In this document: piece after piece, positions 1-11,570 of the stretch
How the letters are laid out: each line of letters starts with the position of its first letter
Position numbering within the stretch: position 1 is the stretch's first letter
Source: Planctomycetaceae bacterium
GTDB lineage: Bacteria; Planctomycetota; Planctomycetia; Planctomycetales; Planctomycetaceae
Direction of reading: 5' to 3'
Assembly (NCBI GenBank): GCA_020638955.1
Contig: JACKHO010000009.1
Span: forward strand, 263,833 to 327,832
DNA: 64,000 bases
Notes under the pieces: generated by a model
What the model was told of the DNA's origin: nothing
Database searches by the model: none
What the model saw: the letters and a program-made list of their open reading frames with translations, nothing else
Translations under genes and position numbers: made by a program

Positions 1-32
1 CACTCAAAACATTCCAGCACATTCTGTCGCGA

Positions 33-419
33 TTAGTGGGCTGACAGATGGGGGAGGAAGACAATCAGCCCCAACACTGCGGCCGTAATCGCCGCAATGA
101 GCGTTGCTCCCGCAGCCACGTCTTTCGCTCGCTGGGCCAGTGGATGAATTTCCGGACTCGCCAGGTCCACGACTGCTTCAATGGCCGTATTAAACAGTTC
201 CGCTGTTAGAACCATACCAATCGCCACAACGAGAACGGCCCACTCCCAGTGCGAGACCTCAAACCGCCAGCCAGCCAGCAGCACCACAATGGCAATGACA
301 GACTGAATTCGAAAGTTTCGCTCACTCCGAAACGCAGTGAGAATTCCAGCGCAGGCGTTCCTTACGCTCTTTAGAAACGACTGTCGCGATGGGCGCGGTG
401 GAATCTCGGGCGATGACAT
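33..419 (-). CDS. dgkA: Diacylglycerol/undecaprenol kinase family membrane protein
   Basis: A 128-residue integral membrane protein of the DgkA family, which phosphorylates diacylglycerol or undecaprenol at the inner membrane for lipid recycling. Visible signs are the cytoplasmic N-terminal helix with 'RNFRIQ', the family motif 'AELFNTAIEAVVDL' (ExxNTAIE, catalytic Glu region), the following 'AKDVAAGA' segment, and about three membrane helices. The length is typical of the family (about 120 aa). It lies 21 bases after the stop of a sulfatase on the same strand, so it is probably the last gene of that operon, although its function looks unrelated. The lipid substrate cannot be decided from sequence. 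Confidence 0.93.
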   Translation of the reverse strand: MSSPEIPPRPSRQSFLKSVRNACAGILTAFRSERNFRIQSVIAIVVLLAGWRFEVSHWEWAVLVVAIGMVLTAELFNTAIEAVVDLASPEIHPLAQRAKDVAAGATLIAAITAAVLGLIVFLPHLSAH

Positions 420-440
420 GCGATGAACGAACAGCCGGGG

Positions 441-1928
441 CTAGAGCCGGGCAGGGTTGAAGGGGGATGCCGGTGTGCGACCGCTGGCACGCTTGCGCAA
501 GAGTTTGCGAAGTTCTTGCATCACTTCGGCAGTCTCAGCATCGGCCCGAACGGCGAGGTTATTGAACTCCTGAGGATCGGATTCGTGGTCATACAGTTCT
601 AATCCATTGCGTCCCTCTCCCCATTCTGTGTAACGCCAGCGATTCGTCCGAATGCTGCATCCCATCACGGGACGTTTGAGACGATCATCTGCCGGACGCA
701 ACACCTGGGTCACGGCGACTCCATTCCATTCCTTGCCGGGATCATTCAGCAGCGGTCGCAAACTTTGCCCGGCCAAATTAGGTTCTGCTGGCAACCCTGC
801 AACATCGAGCAGCGTGGGATAAATGTCCACGTACTCCACAATTTGCTGACACGCCTGCCCGTTTCCACTAGCCCCAGGAACACGCACAATGAGTGGCGAT
901 CGTGCTGACTGTTCAAACAACGTCCGCTTCTGCCAGACGCCGTTATGTTCCCCCAGGTGATAGCCGTGGTCGCTCCACAGCACGATAATGGTGTTCTCCT
1001 CCAGTCCCAAACGCTCGACCGCATCCAGCAACCGACCAACTTGAGCATCTACGAACGAGACGCACGCGTAATACGCCTGAAGTGCCTGCAGCAGGATGGG
1101 TTCTTCGAGGTTGTAGTTCGGGACGGGACAGTTGTGTGCAAACGCGGCGACAGGAATGTCGTCGCGATCTCCGGGAGGAGCGTACGGCAACTGCAATTGT
1201 TCGACCGGGTACATGTCGAAGTATTTCTTGGGAGCAACGTATGGCGTATGCGGTCGGAAGAAGCCGACACCCAGAAAGAAGGGTTCCTCGCCACGTTTCT
1301 CCATTAGTTCGATGGCCGCAGAAGCAATCATGCCATCGGTCTGTTCTTCATCTTCACCTTCAGCAGCCAGCCAACTGAGCGCAGCACTAATTTGGCGGTG
1401 CGGCTCCGCATTGAAAATCAAATCTTCTTCCCGTTTGTCGCGTCCGCTGGGATTAATGGTGCATTGCCACGATGGAGGATCATCAAAACCGTCGGTGCCA
1501 ATCGACGCGGGGACGTTGTAGTGATAAATCTTGCCAACGCGCTGAGCCGAGTAGCCCGCCTTCATGAAGGCCTGCGGGAGTGTCACCACGTCGGGCACTT
1601 CATCGCGAAAGTGACGGTCCAGGTCATAGACCTTGATTTGATCGGGCCGCAGTCCCGTCATCACTGACGCACGCGTGGGATTGCACAGCGGCAGCTGGTT
1701 GTAGGCCCGTTCAAAGCAGACACCGGTTGCCGCCAGACGATCAATATTGGGGGTATTGGCTCGCGTGTCGCCATAGCATCCGAGTGCACAAGCCAGGTCA
1801 TCCACCGCTATGAACAGAACATTGGGGTGGTCCGCTGCGTTACCTGGCGTGTTGATCAGAACGATGATCGACAATGCGGCAGCGGCAAAAATGCTCCCAA
1901 CTGTTCTCTGATTGACTTGCCCAAACAT
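441..1928 (-). CDS. Secreted sulfatase, iduronate-2-sulfatase-like
   Basis: A type I sulfatase of 495 aa that should hydrolyse sulfate esters on polysaccharides outside the cytoplasm. The N-terminus has a hydrophobic signal segment (about residues 10-32). Metal-binding Asp residues appear in 'AVDDLACALGCYGD' (about 41-54). The formylglycine motif CxPxR is present as CNPTR with Cys82. 'VGKIYH' and the metal-site 'LWSDHGYHLGEH' resemble the iduronate-2-sulfatase branch. The start at 1928 was chosen over an upstream in-frame start at 1991 because a strong AGGAGG ribosome site lies just before it and because the longer form would overlap the preceding gene and delay the signal peptide. It sits between another sulfatase and dgkA. 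Confidence 0.93.
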   Translation of the reverse strand: MFGQVNQRTVGSIFAAAALSIIVLINTPGNAADHPNVLFIAVDDLACALGCYGDTRANTPNIDRLAATGVCFERAYNQLPLCNPTRASVMTGLRPDQIKVYDLDRHFRDEVPDVVTLPQAFMKAGYSAQRVGKIYHYNVPASIGTDGFDDPPSWQCTINPSGRDKREEDLIFNAEPHRQISAALSWLAAEGEDEEQTDGMIASAAIELMEKRGEEPFFLGVGFFRPHTPYVAPKKYFDMYPVEQLQLPYAPPGDRDDIPVAAFAHNCPVPNYNLEEPILLQALQAYYACVSFVDAQVGRLLDAVERLGLEENTIIVLWSDHGYHLGEHNGVWQKRTLFEQSARSPLIVRVPGASGNGQACQQIVEYVDIYPTLLDVAGLPAEPNLAGQSLRPLLNDPGKEWNGVAVTQVLRPADDRLKRPVMGCSIRTNRWRYTEWGEGRNGLELYDHESDPQEFNNLAVRADAETAEVMQELRKLLRKRASGRTPASPFNPARL

Positions 1929-1980
1929 GGCGTCCCTCCTGTTGGATGCACAAGACGTTCGTACTGTTTCACGCCCACGT

Positions 1981-3777
<1,797 letters not shown>

Positions 3778-3843
3778 GTCACTCCTTTGAACAGGTTTTC
3801 AATTCAACAAGAACGCTCAAACGGTAGAAAATCTCAGATCCCG

Positions 3844-3868
3844 GTGGCACAGACATTCCTGTCTGTGT
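3844..3868. repeat. Short stem-loop repeat with GTGGCAC flank
   Basis: A perfect inverted repeat, CACAGACA, four-base loop TTCC, TGTCTGTG (3848-3867), preceded by GGTGGCAC. It lies in the gap between the metallohydrolase stop and the sulfatase start. The GTGGCAC edge recurs beside other hairpins in this window, which suggests a dispersed repeat rather than a dedicated terminator, though it could weaken read-through. Confidence 0.6.
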
Positions 3869-3880
3869 TTCACATGCCAG

Positions 3881-6460
3881 TCAGTCACCTTTGACCGGCA
3901 AGGGCCGATCAAGTGTGTCCTTTGAGAAAGCAAAGCCTCCACCATCAACATCCACGAAGAATGGATTGGTCAAGGCGGCAGGATGCATTTTGCCCCCTTC
4001 TGGCCCCATCACCGGACCAAGCAAGCTGTTTCTGCCACCGGTGGCGACAACGAGGTGTGCGTCACCTTCCAGTTGAATGTCCGCAACATGCTCGAATCGG
4101 AGTGCCCCCTCTTTGCGGAACAGTTGAGGATGCGATTCACGTGTGAACACAAGTTCTGGACGGGGACGCCCATTCACCAAAATAAACACGGTGTCGACAT
4201 CGAACCAGTCCGCACATTGTACGGACATCTTCACGGAAACCTTACCATCCGACGCGGCCACGTCCTGGCCACAAACAATGGTTTTGGAACCAGCGGTCAG
4301 GTCCGCCTTCAGGAAAGGACCGTTCGACATCACCACGCGTCCCTCTTCGGAAGCATGCACAATGTCCATCGGATTGATTTTTGCAGGGTCATCTGTCGGG
4401 CATTGAATCCAGTTCCGCAGCCAGCCCGATCCGTGAAAGTTGTAGTGCGCGTCGGTATTCACAACTCCGGGAATGCGGTAGCCCTGGTTCATGACCTGCA
4501 GCCATTTGAAAATGCGGTTCCCCTTTGCTTCATCAGCGTCGACGCCGTCGGCTTCACTGCTTTCGAGAATTCTCTCGATAGGATGAATTTCCATGACGTC
4601 AATGAGGGCGACTGACTGGGCATGTCCACCGTCGTGCTGGCCATCACCGTTCTTGTCATAGAACAGCCAACCAACATCGGGGTGATTCTGCTGCACGAGT
4701 TTCTCGCTGCCGTTATCCCACGCAGAGACTCGCTGCATTTGCGTTTCGACGTCGGAGTCAGTCACCGGGCCGCCACCATCCTGGCGATGCGGGTGATGAT
4801 GCAGCGGAAACACGTTCTGGTGGTTCAGCGGCAGCGGCGAACCGGTCAGCTCCATGCCCGTCGTTGTCGACATGAAGGGGGCGATTTTCAGGAATGCGAT
4901 GTGAGGATCATACGTGTCGATGCGGTTGTGTTCCGTGCAGGGAGCAAACTCGAGGTGTTCACACACAAGATTCAGCACGCGCCCCAACTGACTGCCTGTG
5001 TTGTCGCCTGAAGGCGAACTGTGGCTGTGGAAATCACTACTGATCCAGCCTGTGGAATCAACCTGCCGCTGTAGTTTCGCGGCCACTTGAGTCGCTTCCC
5101 CGGGTTCAATCTCAATGTCCTGGAACACGGCACTGTACTCTGGTCCGTGACTGATGATGAGCGAGTATTTTCCTGGCATGAGCCCTTGGAGTACCCGGCC
5201 ATTGGGCGTGTATCGCAGATTTTTCACTCCGAATTCCGCAGTCTCTGGCCCAAAGTCCGGCGTGGGAGTTCCTTCGCGACCAATGATTTCCACCTTACAG
5301 GGAATGTCACGGTCGCCTTCCGTCACACCAACCATAAGAACGCCAGGATGATAATCTGGCAGCAACACGGTTTCCCGCTGCTCCTGCGCGTCGGCCACGT
5401 GCAACTCATACCCTTCACGTACCGTCTGACCGTTCACAACGACATTAACGGTGTATGCTCCCGGCGCGAGAGGAATGTTTGCATCTCCCCGTCCGTTGGC
5501 TCTCGGTCGACCAATCAGCTTGCCATCCTGTCGAATCTCCAGCGACGCGTTGGGAACTTCGCGGCGGGCGGCATCCCAAATCGAGAGCTCGGTCGGCACG
5601 ATCTGTTGCCCATCTTCCCGCGCGAAGGCGGCGGCAACGTCGATACGACTCGGACCGCAGGCGAATTCGCGAACGAGTTCGTAACTTTGTCCTGACTTCA
5701 GCGTGACAATGTCCTGCTGCTTGCTGTTGAGGTACACCAGCCCGGTGCGGCGCGAATCGCTGTTGGACTGCACCTGATGCCCCGGAGCGCGAATGCCGTA
5801 GGCCTGCTGCCAGAAATGATCTTCAAACCAGAATGTGTCCGATGTGCCGTTCGGAGCTTTCTGCATATCTTCCTTTCCCCCATCGGCGCGCAGGTCGTCG
5901 TTCAAGGTCACCGTCTGCGGTGGACCGGAATGATGCGAATAACGCGTGGTCACCTGCAGCACGCGCGAATGCACGCCGAGTCGATACTCAACTTCCACCG
6001 TTGGCCGTTCTGCGTTTCCTTCTGAACGTACAGTGACAACACATTCGCCACTCTGTCGTTTCAGGTCGCCGACAACGGCAAGTCCTTTTTCATTTTTCGT
6101 CGACACCGTCCATTCCCGAAATGGATACGCTCGCTGCCCAGGATAAAAGCAACTCAGTTGATCGCTCTGGTTGCTGCGGTCGGTGAAGTCGATAAGGCAG
6201 CCAGCGACATCCCGTACGGTCATATTTGCATTCCGCGTCCCAATTGGTTGCGCGATAACCGCGGTCACGTACTGGTTTCGCAGGACAATGTCGCCGTAGA
6301 TGGCGTCGACTTCTTTACCGCTGGGAGCGAATTCATCCCAGTTCTGTTCGGTGAGAATTGCCACCTCCACAGGCGTATTCTGTTCGTCTTGCGAAACAGC
6401 CCAGTAGGCAAAACCAAACACGCAGCAGAGAGCTGCCAGCGGCACGAATTGTTTGTGCAT
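3881..6460 (-). CDS. CehA/McbA-family PHP-domain metallohydrolase, secreted
   Basis: An 859-aa exported protein. The chosen start gives a clean signal peptide ('VPLAALCCVFGFAYW'); an in-frame start 31 codons upstream would bury it. The N-terminal half is a beta-rich region with Ig/carboxypeptidase-regulatory-like stretches. The C-terminal half carries a PHP-type metal site: 'SDFHSHSSPSGDN', 'CTEHNRID', a His-rich 'PLHHHPHRQDGG', and 'VVNTDAHYNFHGSG'. CehA/McbA proteins hydrolyse ester or carbamate bonds in different substrates, so the substrate here is open. It lies upstream of two sulfatases on the same strand, separated by about 100 bases containing a stem-loop, and may share their role in degradation. 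Confidence 0.85.
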   Translation of the reverse strand: MHKQFVPLAALCCVFGFAYWAVSQDEQNTPVEVAILTEQNWDEFAPSGKEVDAIYGDIVLRNQYVTAVIAQPIGTRNANMTVRDVAGCLIDFTDRSNQSDQLSCFYPGQRAYPFREWTVSTKNEKGLAVVGDLKRQSGECVVTVRSEGNAERPTVEVEYRLGVHSRVLQVTTRYSHHSGPPQTVTLNDDLRADGGKEDMQKAPNGTSDTFWFEDHFWQQAYGIRAPGHQVQSNSDSRRTGLVYLNSKQQDIVTLKSGQSYELVREFACGPSRIDVAAAFAREDGQQIVPTELSIWDAARREVPNASLEIRQDGKLIGRPRANGRGDANIPLAPGAYTVNVVVNGQTVREGYELHVADAQEQRETVLLPDYHPGVLMVGVTEGDRDIPCKVEIIGREGTPTPDFGPETAEFGVKNLRYTPNGRVLQGLMPGKYSLIISHGPEYSAVFQDIEIEPGEATQVAAKLQRQVDSTGWISSDFHSHSSPSGDNTGSQLGRVLNLVCEHLEFAPCTEHNRIDTYDPHIAFLKIAPFMSTTTGMELTGSPLPLNHQNVFPLHHHPHRQDGGGPVTDSDVETQMQRVSAWDNGSEKLVQQNHPDVGWLFYDKNGDGQHDGGHAQSVALIDVMEIHPIERILESSEADGVDADEAKGNRIFKWLQVMNQGYRIPGVVNTDAHYNFHGSGWLRNWIQCPTDDPAKINPMDIVHASEEGRVVMSNGPFLKADLTAGSKTIVCGQDVAASDGKVSVKMSVQCADWFDVDTVFILVNGRPRPELVFTRESHPQLFRKEGALRFEHVADIQLEGDAHLVVATGGRNSLLGPVMGPEGGKMHPAALTNPFFVDVDGGGFAFSKDTLDRPLPVKGD

Positions 6461-6734
6461 GAGGATAATTCCAATGATGTCATACGAAGTTCTCTCAACC
6501 TGCAATCCGGCTGGACCAGTGGCTGAGATCATCCAGAGGCTAACGGGACGCACTGCCTGTTGGCAATTGACTGCAACAACCGTCTACTGCCAGTCGTGAA
6601 AAGTTTTTGTGTTCGCCGCCAATTCCCATCGGCCTGAGTCGCAGGAATTGTTCCTCGACGATTGACGTGAGAGTGCATCCTTCTTCAAATCATCAATCCA
6701 CACGTCTCCTTCAGCCAGAGTCAAGACAGGCACC

Positions 6735-7553
6735 ATGGATCTGCAACTCAACGACAAAGTCGCTCTCGTTACCGGTGGTTCCAAAGGAATTGGACTGGGA
6801 ATTGTGCGGCAACTCATTGCGGAAGGAGTACGCGTTGCCAACGTGAACCGCAGCGAGGCAGAAGGGAAGCAGCTCGAAACCGAGTATTCGCAGCAAGGAA
6901 AAGAGTGCCTGTTCATTCAGGGTGACCTTACCGATGTCACCGCCTGCGAGCGCGCCGTCGCCACAACACTTGAGCGATTTGGGCGGATCGACATTCTGGT
7001 CAACAATGCGGGAGTAAATGACGGTGCCGGACTCGATGCCGGACCGAAGGCATTTGTGGAGTCACTAAAGAAGAACCTTATCCATTACTACGCGATGGCA
7101 CACTATGCACTGGAAGCTCTCAAAGATTCGCGTGGTTGCATCGTGAACATTGGCTCGAAAGTCTCCGAAACCGGGCAGGGTGAAACGTCGGGATACGCAG
7201 CATCCAAAGGCGCGATTACGGCGCTCACGCGTGAATGGGCCGTCGACCTGGCACCACGCGGTATTCGAGTGAACGCCGTGCTCCCCGCAGAAACCTGGAC
7301 GCCACTTTACGAAAAGTGCCTCGCGGCGATGGATGACCCGCAGTTGGCCCGAAATGAAATTGAACAACTCATCCCACTGGGGCATCGCTTCACAACCATC
7401 GAAGAACTGGCCGACACCGTGGTGTTCCTCGCCTCTCCCCGCGCCAGTCACACCACTGGACAAATCCTGTTCGTCGACGGTGGCTACACCCACCTCGACC
7501 GCAAATGCACCCAGTCAGCGTCAATTTCCGATTTTGGCGCCGCGAAGAAGTAA
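6735..7553 (+). CDS. SDR-family NAD(P)-dependent oxidoreductase
   Basis: A 272-aa classical short-chain dehydrogenase/reductase. The Rossmann glycine motif 'TGGSKGIGLG' is at about residues 13-22, the 'NNAG' structural motif follows, and the catalytic Tyr-Lys pair is in 'YAASKGA'. Length fits a soluble cytosolic classical SDR. The pattern resembles sugar or polyol dehydrogenases such as L-fucose dehydrogenase, which would match a glycan-degrading context, but the substrate cannot be read from the sequence. It is transcribed divergently from the PHP-metallohydrolase upstream and converges with moaD downstream. The C-terminus has a 20-residue tail beyond the usual 'FVDGGYTHLD' end. Confidence 0.9.
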   Translation: MDLQLNDKVALVTGGSKGIGLGIVRQLIAEGVRVANVNRSEAEGKQLETEYSQQGKECLFIQGDLTDVTACERAVATTLERFGRIDILVNNAGVNDGAGLDAGPKAFVESLKKNLIHYYAMAHYALEALKDSRGCIVNIGSKVSETGQGETSGYAASKGAITALTREWAVDLAPRGIRVNAVLPAETWTPLYEKCLAAMDDPQLARNEIEQLIPLGHRFTTIEELADTVVFLASPRASHTTGQILFVDGGYTHLDRKCTQSASISDFGAAKK

Positions 7554-7580
7554 ATTGATTCCGTCTCGGCCGCAGACTTT

Positions 7581-7826
7581 TCACCCACCGCTGACCGGAG
7601 GAAACGCCGCGTATTCGTGGCCTTCAATGAGTGGGGCTGCATCGGAGACGTATTCTCCGTTTGACGCGAAAAGCAAGTGCGGCAGGAGTGGCACAAGTGC
7701 GGGGTATGTTTCGCCGAGCGTTGTGCGCAAATCGCCGACAGTGGCGTCAGGAGCCAGTGAGAGCGTGACTTCACGGGCCCCCACAAGGTCTTGGGCTTTG
7801 GCGAATAGCTGAAGGCGAATGTTCAT
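7581..7826 (-). CDS. moaD: MoaD/ThiS-family sulfur-carrier protein
   Basis: An 81-aa ubiquitin-like protein ending in 'PPVSGG'. The C-terminal Gly-Gly is the residue pair that is adenylated and thiocarboxylated in molybdopterin synthase small subunit (MoaD) and in ThiS. The N-terminus 'MNIRLQLFAKAQDLVGAREVTL' is typical of MoaD. The start at 7826 overlaps the stop of the preceding FAD/Fe-S oxidoreductase gene as ATGA, which implies translational coupling. A longer in-frame reading up to 7970 overlaps that gene heavily and is rejected. No moaE is adjacent; an E1-like ThiF/MoeB gene exists at 40991 in this window. The actual pathway (molybdopterin or another thiolation) is not settled. Confidence 0.85.
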   Translation of the reverse strand: MNIRLQLFAKAQDLVGAREVTLSLAPDATVGDLRTTLGETYPALVPLLPHLLFASNGEYVSDAAPLIEGHEYAAFPPVSGG

Positions 7827-10780
7827 GAACGTACCGTACGACGTGTCGTGTTCGGTGAAAAGTTGCGGCGAATTTCCGGCATGTAGCCGTAGCTGAGTGC
7901 GAGGAGCTTCAAGGGGTGAATGGTCGGGATTGTGGTTTGCTGCTCCATTTGCAGCTTGCAGCCACTGCATTCGGTTGTGCCCAACTGGAGGTCGGGTCGT
8001 CTCATTTCCGCCATGAGCGGTTCACCAATTTTCAGAGACGTTTCAAATTGCGTGTCGGCCAGTCCGAACGCACCCGCCATGCCAGAGCACCCCTTCTCGA
8101 TACGTTCCAGCTTCAACCCCGGAATGAGTGTGAGCAAATCCGCGAGCGGCGTTCCCACCTCCAGCGCTTTCAAATGACAAGGCGTGTGATATCCGACGGT
8201 CAAATCGAGTGGGGAAAAGTCCTTCTTCAACTTTCCTTGCTTGTGGAGTTTGGTCAGAAAACTGCCAGCTTCGACCACAGAATTTGACAACGCTTCCAGG
8301 TCGGGATGTTCAAGCAGCTTGGGATAGTCCTGAGTCAGACAGACGGCAGCCGTCGGTTCCGTACACAGAATGGTCATCCCTTCCCGTGCCAGTTCTCCAA
8401 ACACGCGGATGTTTTGTTCCGCCAGTTCCTTCGCTGATTCCAAATCGCCAGCGGTTAACATTGCCATGCCAGTCGCCGTCTGATCGGGCGGAACGTACAC
8501 ATCGAATCCGTTGTGCTGCAGAATGGCGACGAGAGCCCATCCCAATTCGGGATCATGAAAGTTGACGTAGTGATCAACAAAGAAGGCAACGCTTTTTTCA
8601 CTGACTCCACTCCGTTCTCGCGAGGAGAGCGTCTTCTTGGCCATGCTAAGAAACGTACGATTTGCGAACCGCGGCAGGCGGCGCTCCGGGGCAATTCCCA
8701 GAATTCGCTTGAGCAACCAGCGAACCGGTCCATTGTTCAAAGCCCAGTTTGCCAGCGGCGCGAAGAATGTTCCGAGCCGACCAAACGAGTGCGCCCGTGA
8801 AAGTGTCCAGTCCCCGCGGTTGAGTCCGTTGGCGGCCACATAGCTCGCTCGCAATTCCTGAACGAACGCCGGAATATCGACATGCGACGGACACTCCAGC
8901 ACGCACTGACGGCAATTGAAACAACTGTCCGCCAGTTCGCGCGACTGTTCGAGCGTTAATTCGCGTGGCTGGATTTCACCGGAGAAGACGCCCCGTAACA
9001 GGTTGGCCTTTGCTCGCGGGCTGGCCGACTCGCGAGGATCCAGGTGAAAGAACGGGCACATCCGTTGATGAACCGATTGCACACGACAAACCCCGCAGCC
9101 ATTGCAGCGCGAAACGGCCTCCTGAGCCGTTTGTTCTTTCCACTGCATTTGCAAATCGACGAGCGGCAACTCGGCAATTGGTTGTTCAGGATTCGGTCGG
9201 AAGTTGCTGATGGTCAGGTGCGGATCATCACTGATGATTTTCCCGGGATTCATCAGGTTGTGAGGATCAAACAGGTCCTTGACCTGTCGAAACACTCGGT
9301 ACAGTGGGCCATACTGCGAACGGAGAAATGACGTCCGCGACAGGCCATCACCATGTTCACCGCTAATGGTGCCGCCAAAGGCAAAGACGACTTCATAGAG
9401 TTCTCTGGCCAAACTCTCGATTTGCAGAGCGCTGGCTTGAGTCGGCCATTTGAGGAACGGACGAAAGTGCACTTGCCCCGAAGCCGCGTGGGCATACAGC
9501 GATGCCGTCACCCAATGCTTCTGAAAGACACGTTGGGCCCGTACGAGGAAGTCGTTAAGGACATCAGGCGGTACGGCAATATCTTCAACAATCGGCAATG
9601 GACGCGTCTCCCCCTGTAAGCGCGTCAGCAGAGGGACAACGCGGTAAGGGAGCGTCCAGAGAAAATCGATGGCTTTCGGATCATACGTTTCTCCTGAGGC
9701 AACCATCGAACTGTCGATACTTTTTGCCGCGAGAATGCAATTCCGCAGTCGCTCCTGAACCTGCTTGAGACCATAGCCCGTTTGTTCGACCAGCAGGGCT
9801 GCCTCGGTCGATGCGGGAATCAGCTTTTCGAAGCGTACCTCTGCTTCGCGCGCGAGCGAAATCAGTCGGCGGTCGAGTAAGTCACAGGCACTTGGCTGCA
9901 ATTCGGAAATGTCGCGGACCGCTTGAATGGCTGACTCGAGTTTGCCGAACAGCAACAACACACATCCCCGATGCGCCGGCAGCGGCATGGTGTGCAGCGT
10001 GGCCTCGGTGACCATAGCCAGTGTCCCCTCAGACCCCACCAGGAGACTCGGCCAGTTTAACTCGTCGCGCTGAACGAGGTTTCGCAGAAAGTAGCCGGCA
10101 CAATTCCGTAGCAGCGGAGGCTGTCGTTCTTCGATCAGTTTTCGATTCGAAGTGACGAGCTGCGCGAGTTGCTGCGCTAACTCGTACGTCGTCCGTTCCG
10201 GGGAACCTTTCTCCGAACTGGCCAGTGAATGCGGTTGGAGTGAATAGCGTCCCAGGTCCAGGCTCACGCCGCCGGATATGACGACCCCGAGGCTCTTCAC
10301 GTGGTCGCGCGTCGAACCAACTCGAGCTGCGTGCGATCCCGCCGCATCAACACCAATCATCCCGCCAATTGTCGTGATGCCATTGTTCGAAGGATCGGGC
10401 GCGAAGTAGCGACCAATTTCCCGGAGACGACGGTTCAAGTGCTCGCGTACAACTCCCGGCTGAACACGAACCGTGTCGGTGCCAATTTCCTCGATGTCGC
10501 GCATGTAACGCGAAAAATCGACAATGAGTCCCTTCCCTATGGCCCCGCCTGCCAGTCCGGTTCCTGCTCCGCGCGGCACGAGCGGGACGTAACGCTCGGC
10601 AGAATACTTTGCGAGCAGCTTGACGTCGTCCTTGTGCCGCGGGCAGGCGATTCCAAGTGGACGAATTTGATAAAGGCTGGCATCTGTGGAGTACGTTTGG
10701 CGCGTGACTTCATCGAATCGAAGATCACCTTCGAATTCGCCAGAGAGGTCTTCCAGCACTTGTTGCTGTAAATCGTCCAC
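7823..10780 (-). CDS. FAD-linked oxidase fused to Fe-S/cysteine-rich reductase domain (GlcD-GlcF/YdiJ type)
   Basis: A 985-aa flavoprotein. The first about 500 residues are a VAO/PCMH FAD-binding oxidase domain ('PRGAGTGLAGGAIGKG', 'TTIGGMIGVDAAGSHAARVG') with the FAD-linked C-terminal domain ending in 'FDPHNLMNPGKI'. Next come two ferredoxin-like cysteine clusters ('CNGCGVC', 'CFNCRQCVLECP') and a cysteine-rich CCG-type region ('YHTPCHLKALEVG', 'GCSGMAGAFG', 'TECSGCKLQ'). Such fusions oxidise 2-hydroxy acids such as D-lactate or D-2-hydroxyglutarate and pass electrons to the respiratory chain. The start is GTG at 10780 with no strong ribosome site. The stop overlaps the start of moaD (ATGA). 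Substrate is unassigned. Confidence 0.93.
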   Translation of the reverse strand: MDDLQQQVLEDLSGEFEGDLRFDEVTRQTYSTDASLYQIRPLGIACPRHKDDVKLLAKYSAERYVPLVPRGAGTGLAGGAIGKGLIVDFSRYMRDIEEIGTDTVRVQPGVVREHLNRRLREIGRYFAPDPSNNGITTIGGMIGVDAAGSHAARVGSTRDHVKSLGVVISGGVSLDLGRYSLQPHSLASSEKGSPERTTYELAQQLAQLVTSNRKLIEERQPPLLRNCAGYFLRNLVQRDELNWPSLLVGSEGTLAMVTEATLHTMPLPAHRGCVLLLFGKLESAIQAVRDISELQPSACDLLDRRLISLAREAEVRFEKLIPASTEAALLVEQTGYGLKQVQERLRNCILAAKSIDSSMVASGETYDPKAIDFLWTLPYRVVPLLTRLQGETRPLPIVEDIAVPPDVLNDFLVRAQRVFQKHWVTASLYAHAASGQVHFRPFLKWPTQASALQIESLARELYEVVFAFGGTISGEHGDGLSRTSFLRSQYGPLYRVFRQVKDLFDPHNLMNPGKIISDDPHLTISNFRPNPEQPIAELPLVDLQMQWKEQTAQEAVSRCNGCGVCRVQSVHQRMCPFFHLDPRESASPRAKANLLRGVFSGEIQPRELTLEQSRELADSCFNCRQCVLECPSHVDIPAFVQELRASYVAANGLNRGDWTLSRAHSFGRLGTFFAPLANWALNNGPVRWLLKRILGIAPERRLPRFANRTFLSMAKKTLSSRERSGVSEKSVAFFVDHYVNFHDPELGWALVAILQHNGFDVYVPPDQTATGMAMLTAGDLESAKELAEQNIRVFGELAREGMTILCTEPTAAVCLTQDYPKLLEHPDLEALSNSVVEAGSFLTKLHKQGKLKKDFSPLDLTVGYHTPCHLKALEVGTPLADLLTLIPGLKLERIEKGCSGMAGAFGLADTQFETSLKIGEPLMAEMRRPDLQLGTTECSGCKLQMEQQTTIPTIHPLKLLALSYGYMPEIRRNFSPNTTRRTVRS

Positions 10781-10935
10781 AGGATTGAAGCGTTTCCTCA
10801 GCGTTCACTCGTTCCGCCTTTTGGGAGGCCCCTTTATTCCGATTGAAAACTCAGCTTCATCAGGGCTCTCATTGGGGAACATGTAGTCGAAGCTTAATGT
10901 ATTTGGAGCCAATATCGACCCGACAGGGGCTCCAG

Positions 10936-11409
10936 CTACGACTTTGCTTCCCGAGCCGCTTCTTCCAGACGGATTGCTTCCTGCCGATATTTCTCGAACA
11001 ATTCATGATCGAAGTCGGGATGGCCTTCGGTATCGACGTTCAGGTGACGGGCTCGACAACGGTAGCAAACCAGCACATCTGGCATCCAAATGTACAGGCC
11101 CATGTCGAGCAGGGCGACCAGCATGAGGGTGCCCATCGCCCACACCATCATATAGTAGGCGTAGAAGATACTGCTGGTCACTGCCCCGACCGCAACAATC
11201 AATACACCAAGACCTTGCGGAAAGTTCTTCTGCCGCCACAAGTCTGGATTCTGGCACAATGCGCAACAGGTCGGGCGTCCTTCGGACATGGCATCGTCCG
11301 GAAGAACTCGTGACCAATTACAAGACGGGCAACGGAGGGCTTTACCTGCTTCGAGCTCCGTCGAAACGAACGAAGCACTGCAATTTGGGCAACATGCACT
11401 AACTATCAT
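10936..11409 (-). CDS. Zinc-ribbon membrane protein, unknown function
   Basis: A 157-aa protein with an N-terminal zinc ribbon ('CCPNC' and 'CPSCNW'), a further Cys pair ('CCALC'), about two or three membrane helices in the middle, and another Cys pair ('CYRCRA') just after the last helix. The tail is charged and helical. I do not recognise a family with known function; such zinc-ribbon plus helix proteins are frequent in planctomycetes. It is on the same strand as the FAD/Fe-S oxidoreductase but separated by about 155 bases. Confidence 0.8.
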   Translation of the reverse strand: MIVSACCPNCSASFVSTELEAGKALRCPSCNWSRVLPDDAMSEGRPTCCALCQNPDLWRQKNFPQGLGVLIVAVGAVTSSIFYAYYMMVWAMGTLMLVALLDMGLYIWMPDVLVCYRCRARHLNVDTEGHPDFDHELFEKYRQEAIRLEEAAREAKS

Positions 11410-11570
11410 GACTCAGGGCTCACCAAATTCGCCAAAGTGATATCTTTTCAACAGGTAGACAAAAGTTACGTTGTCGTCCGGTCATTTCAGAGATAATCTG
11501 AAGATTCGTCGATGGCGGAGTCTTTCGGCGATGGAATGGATTCCTGGAAAAAACGCAAGGATGCAAAGTC

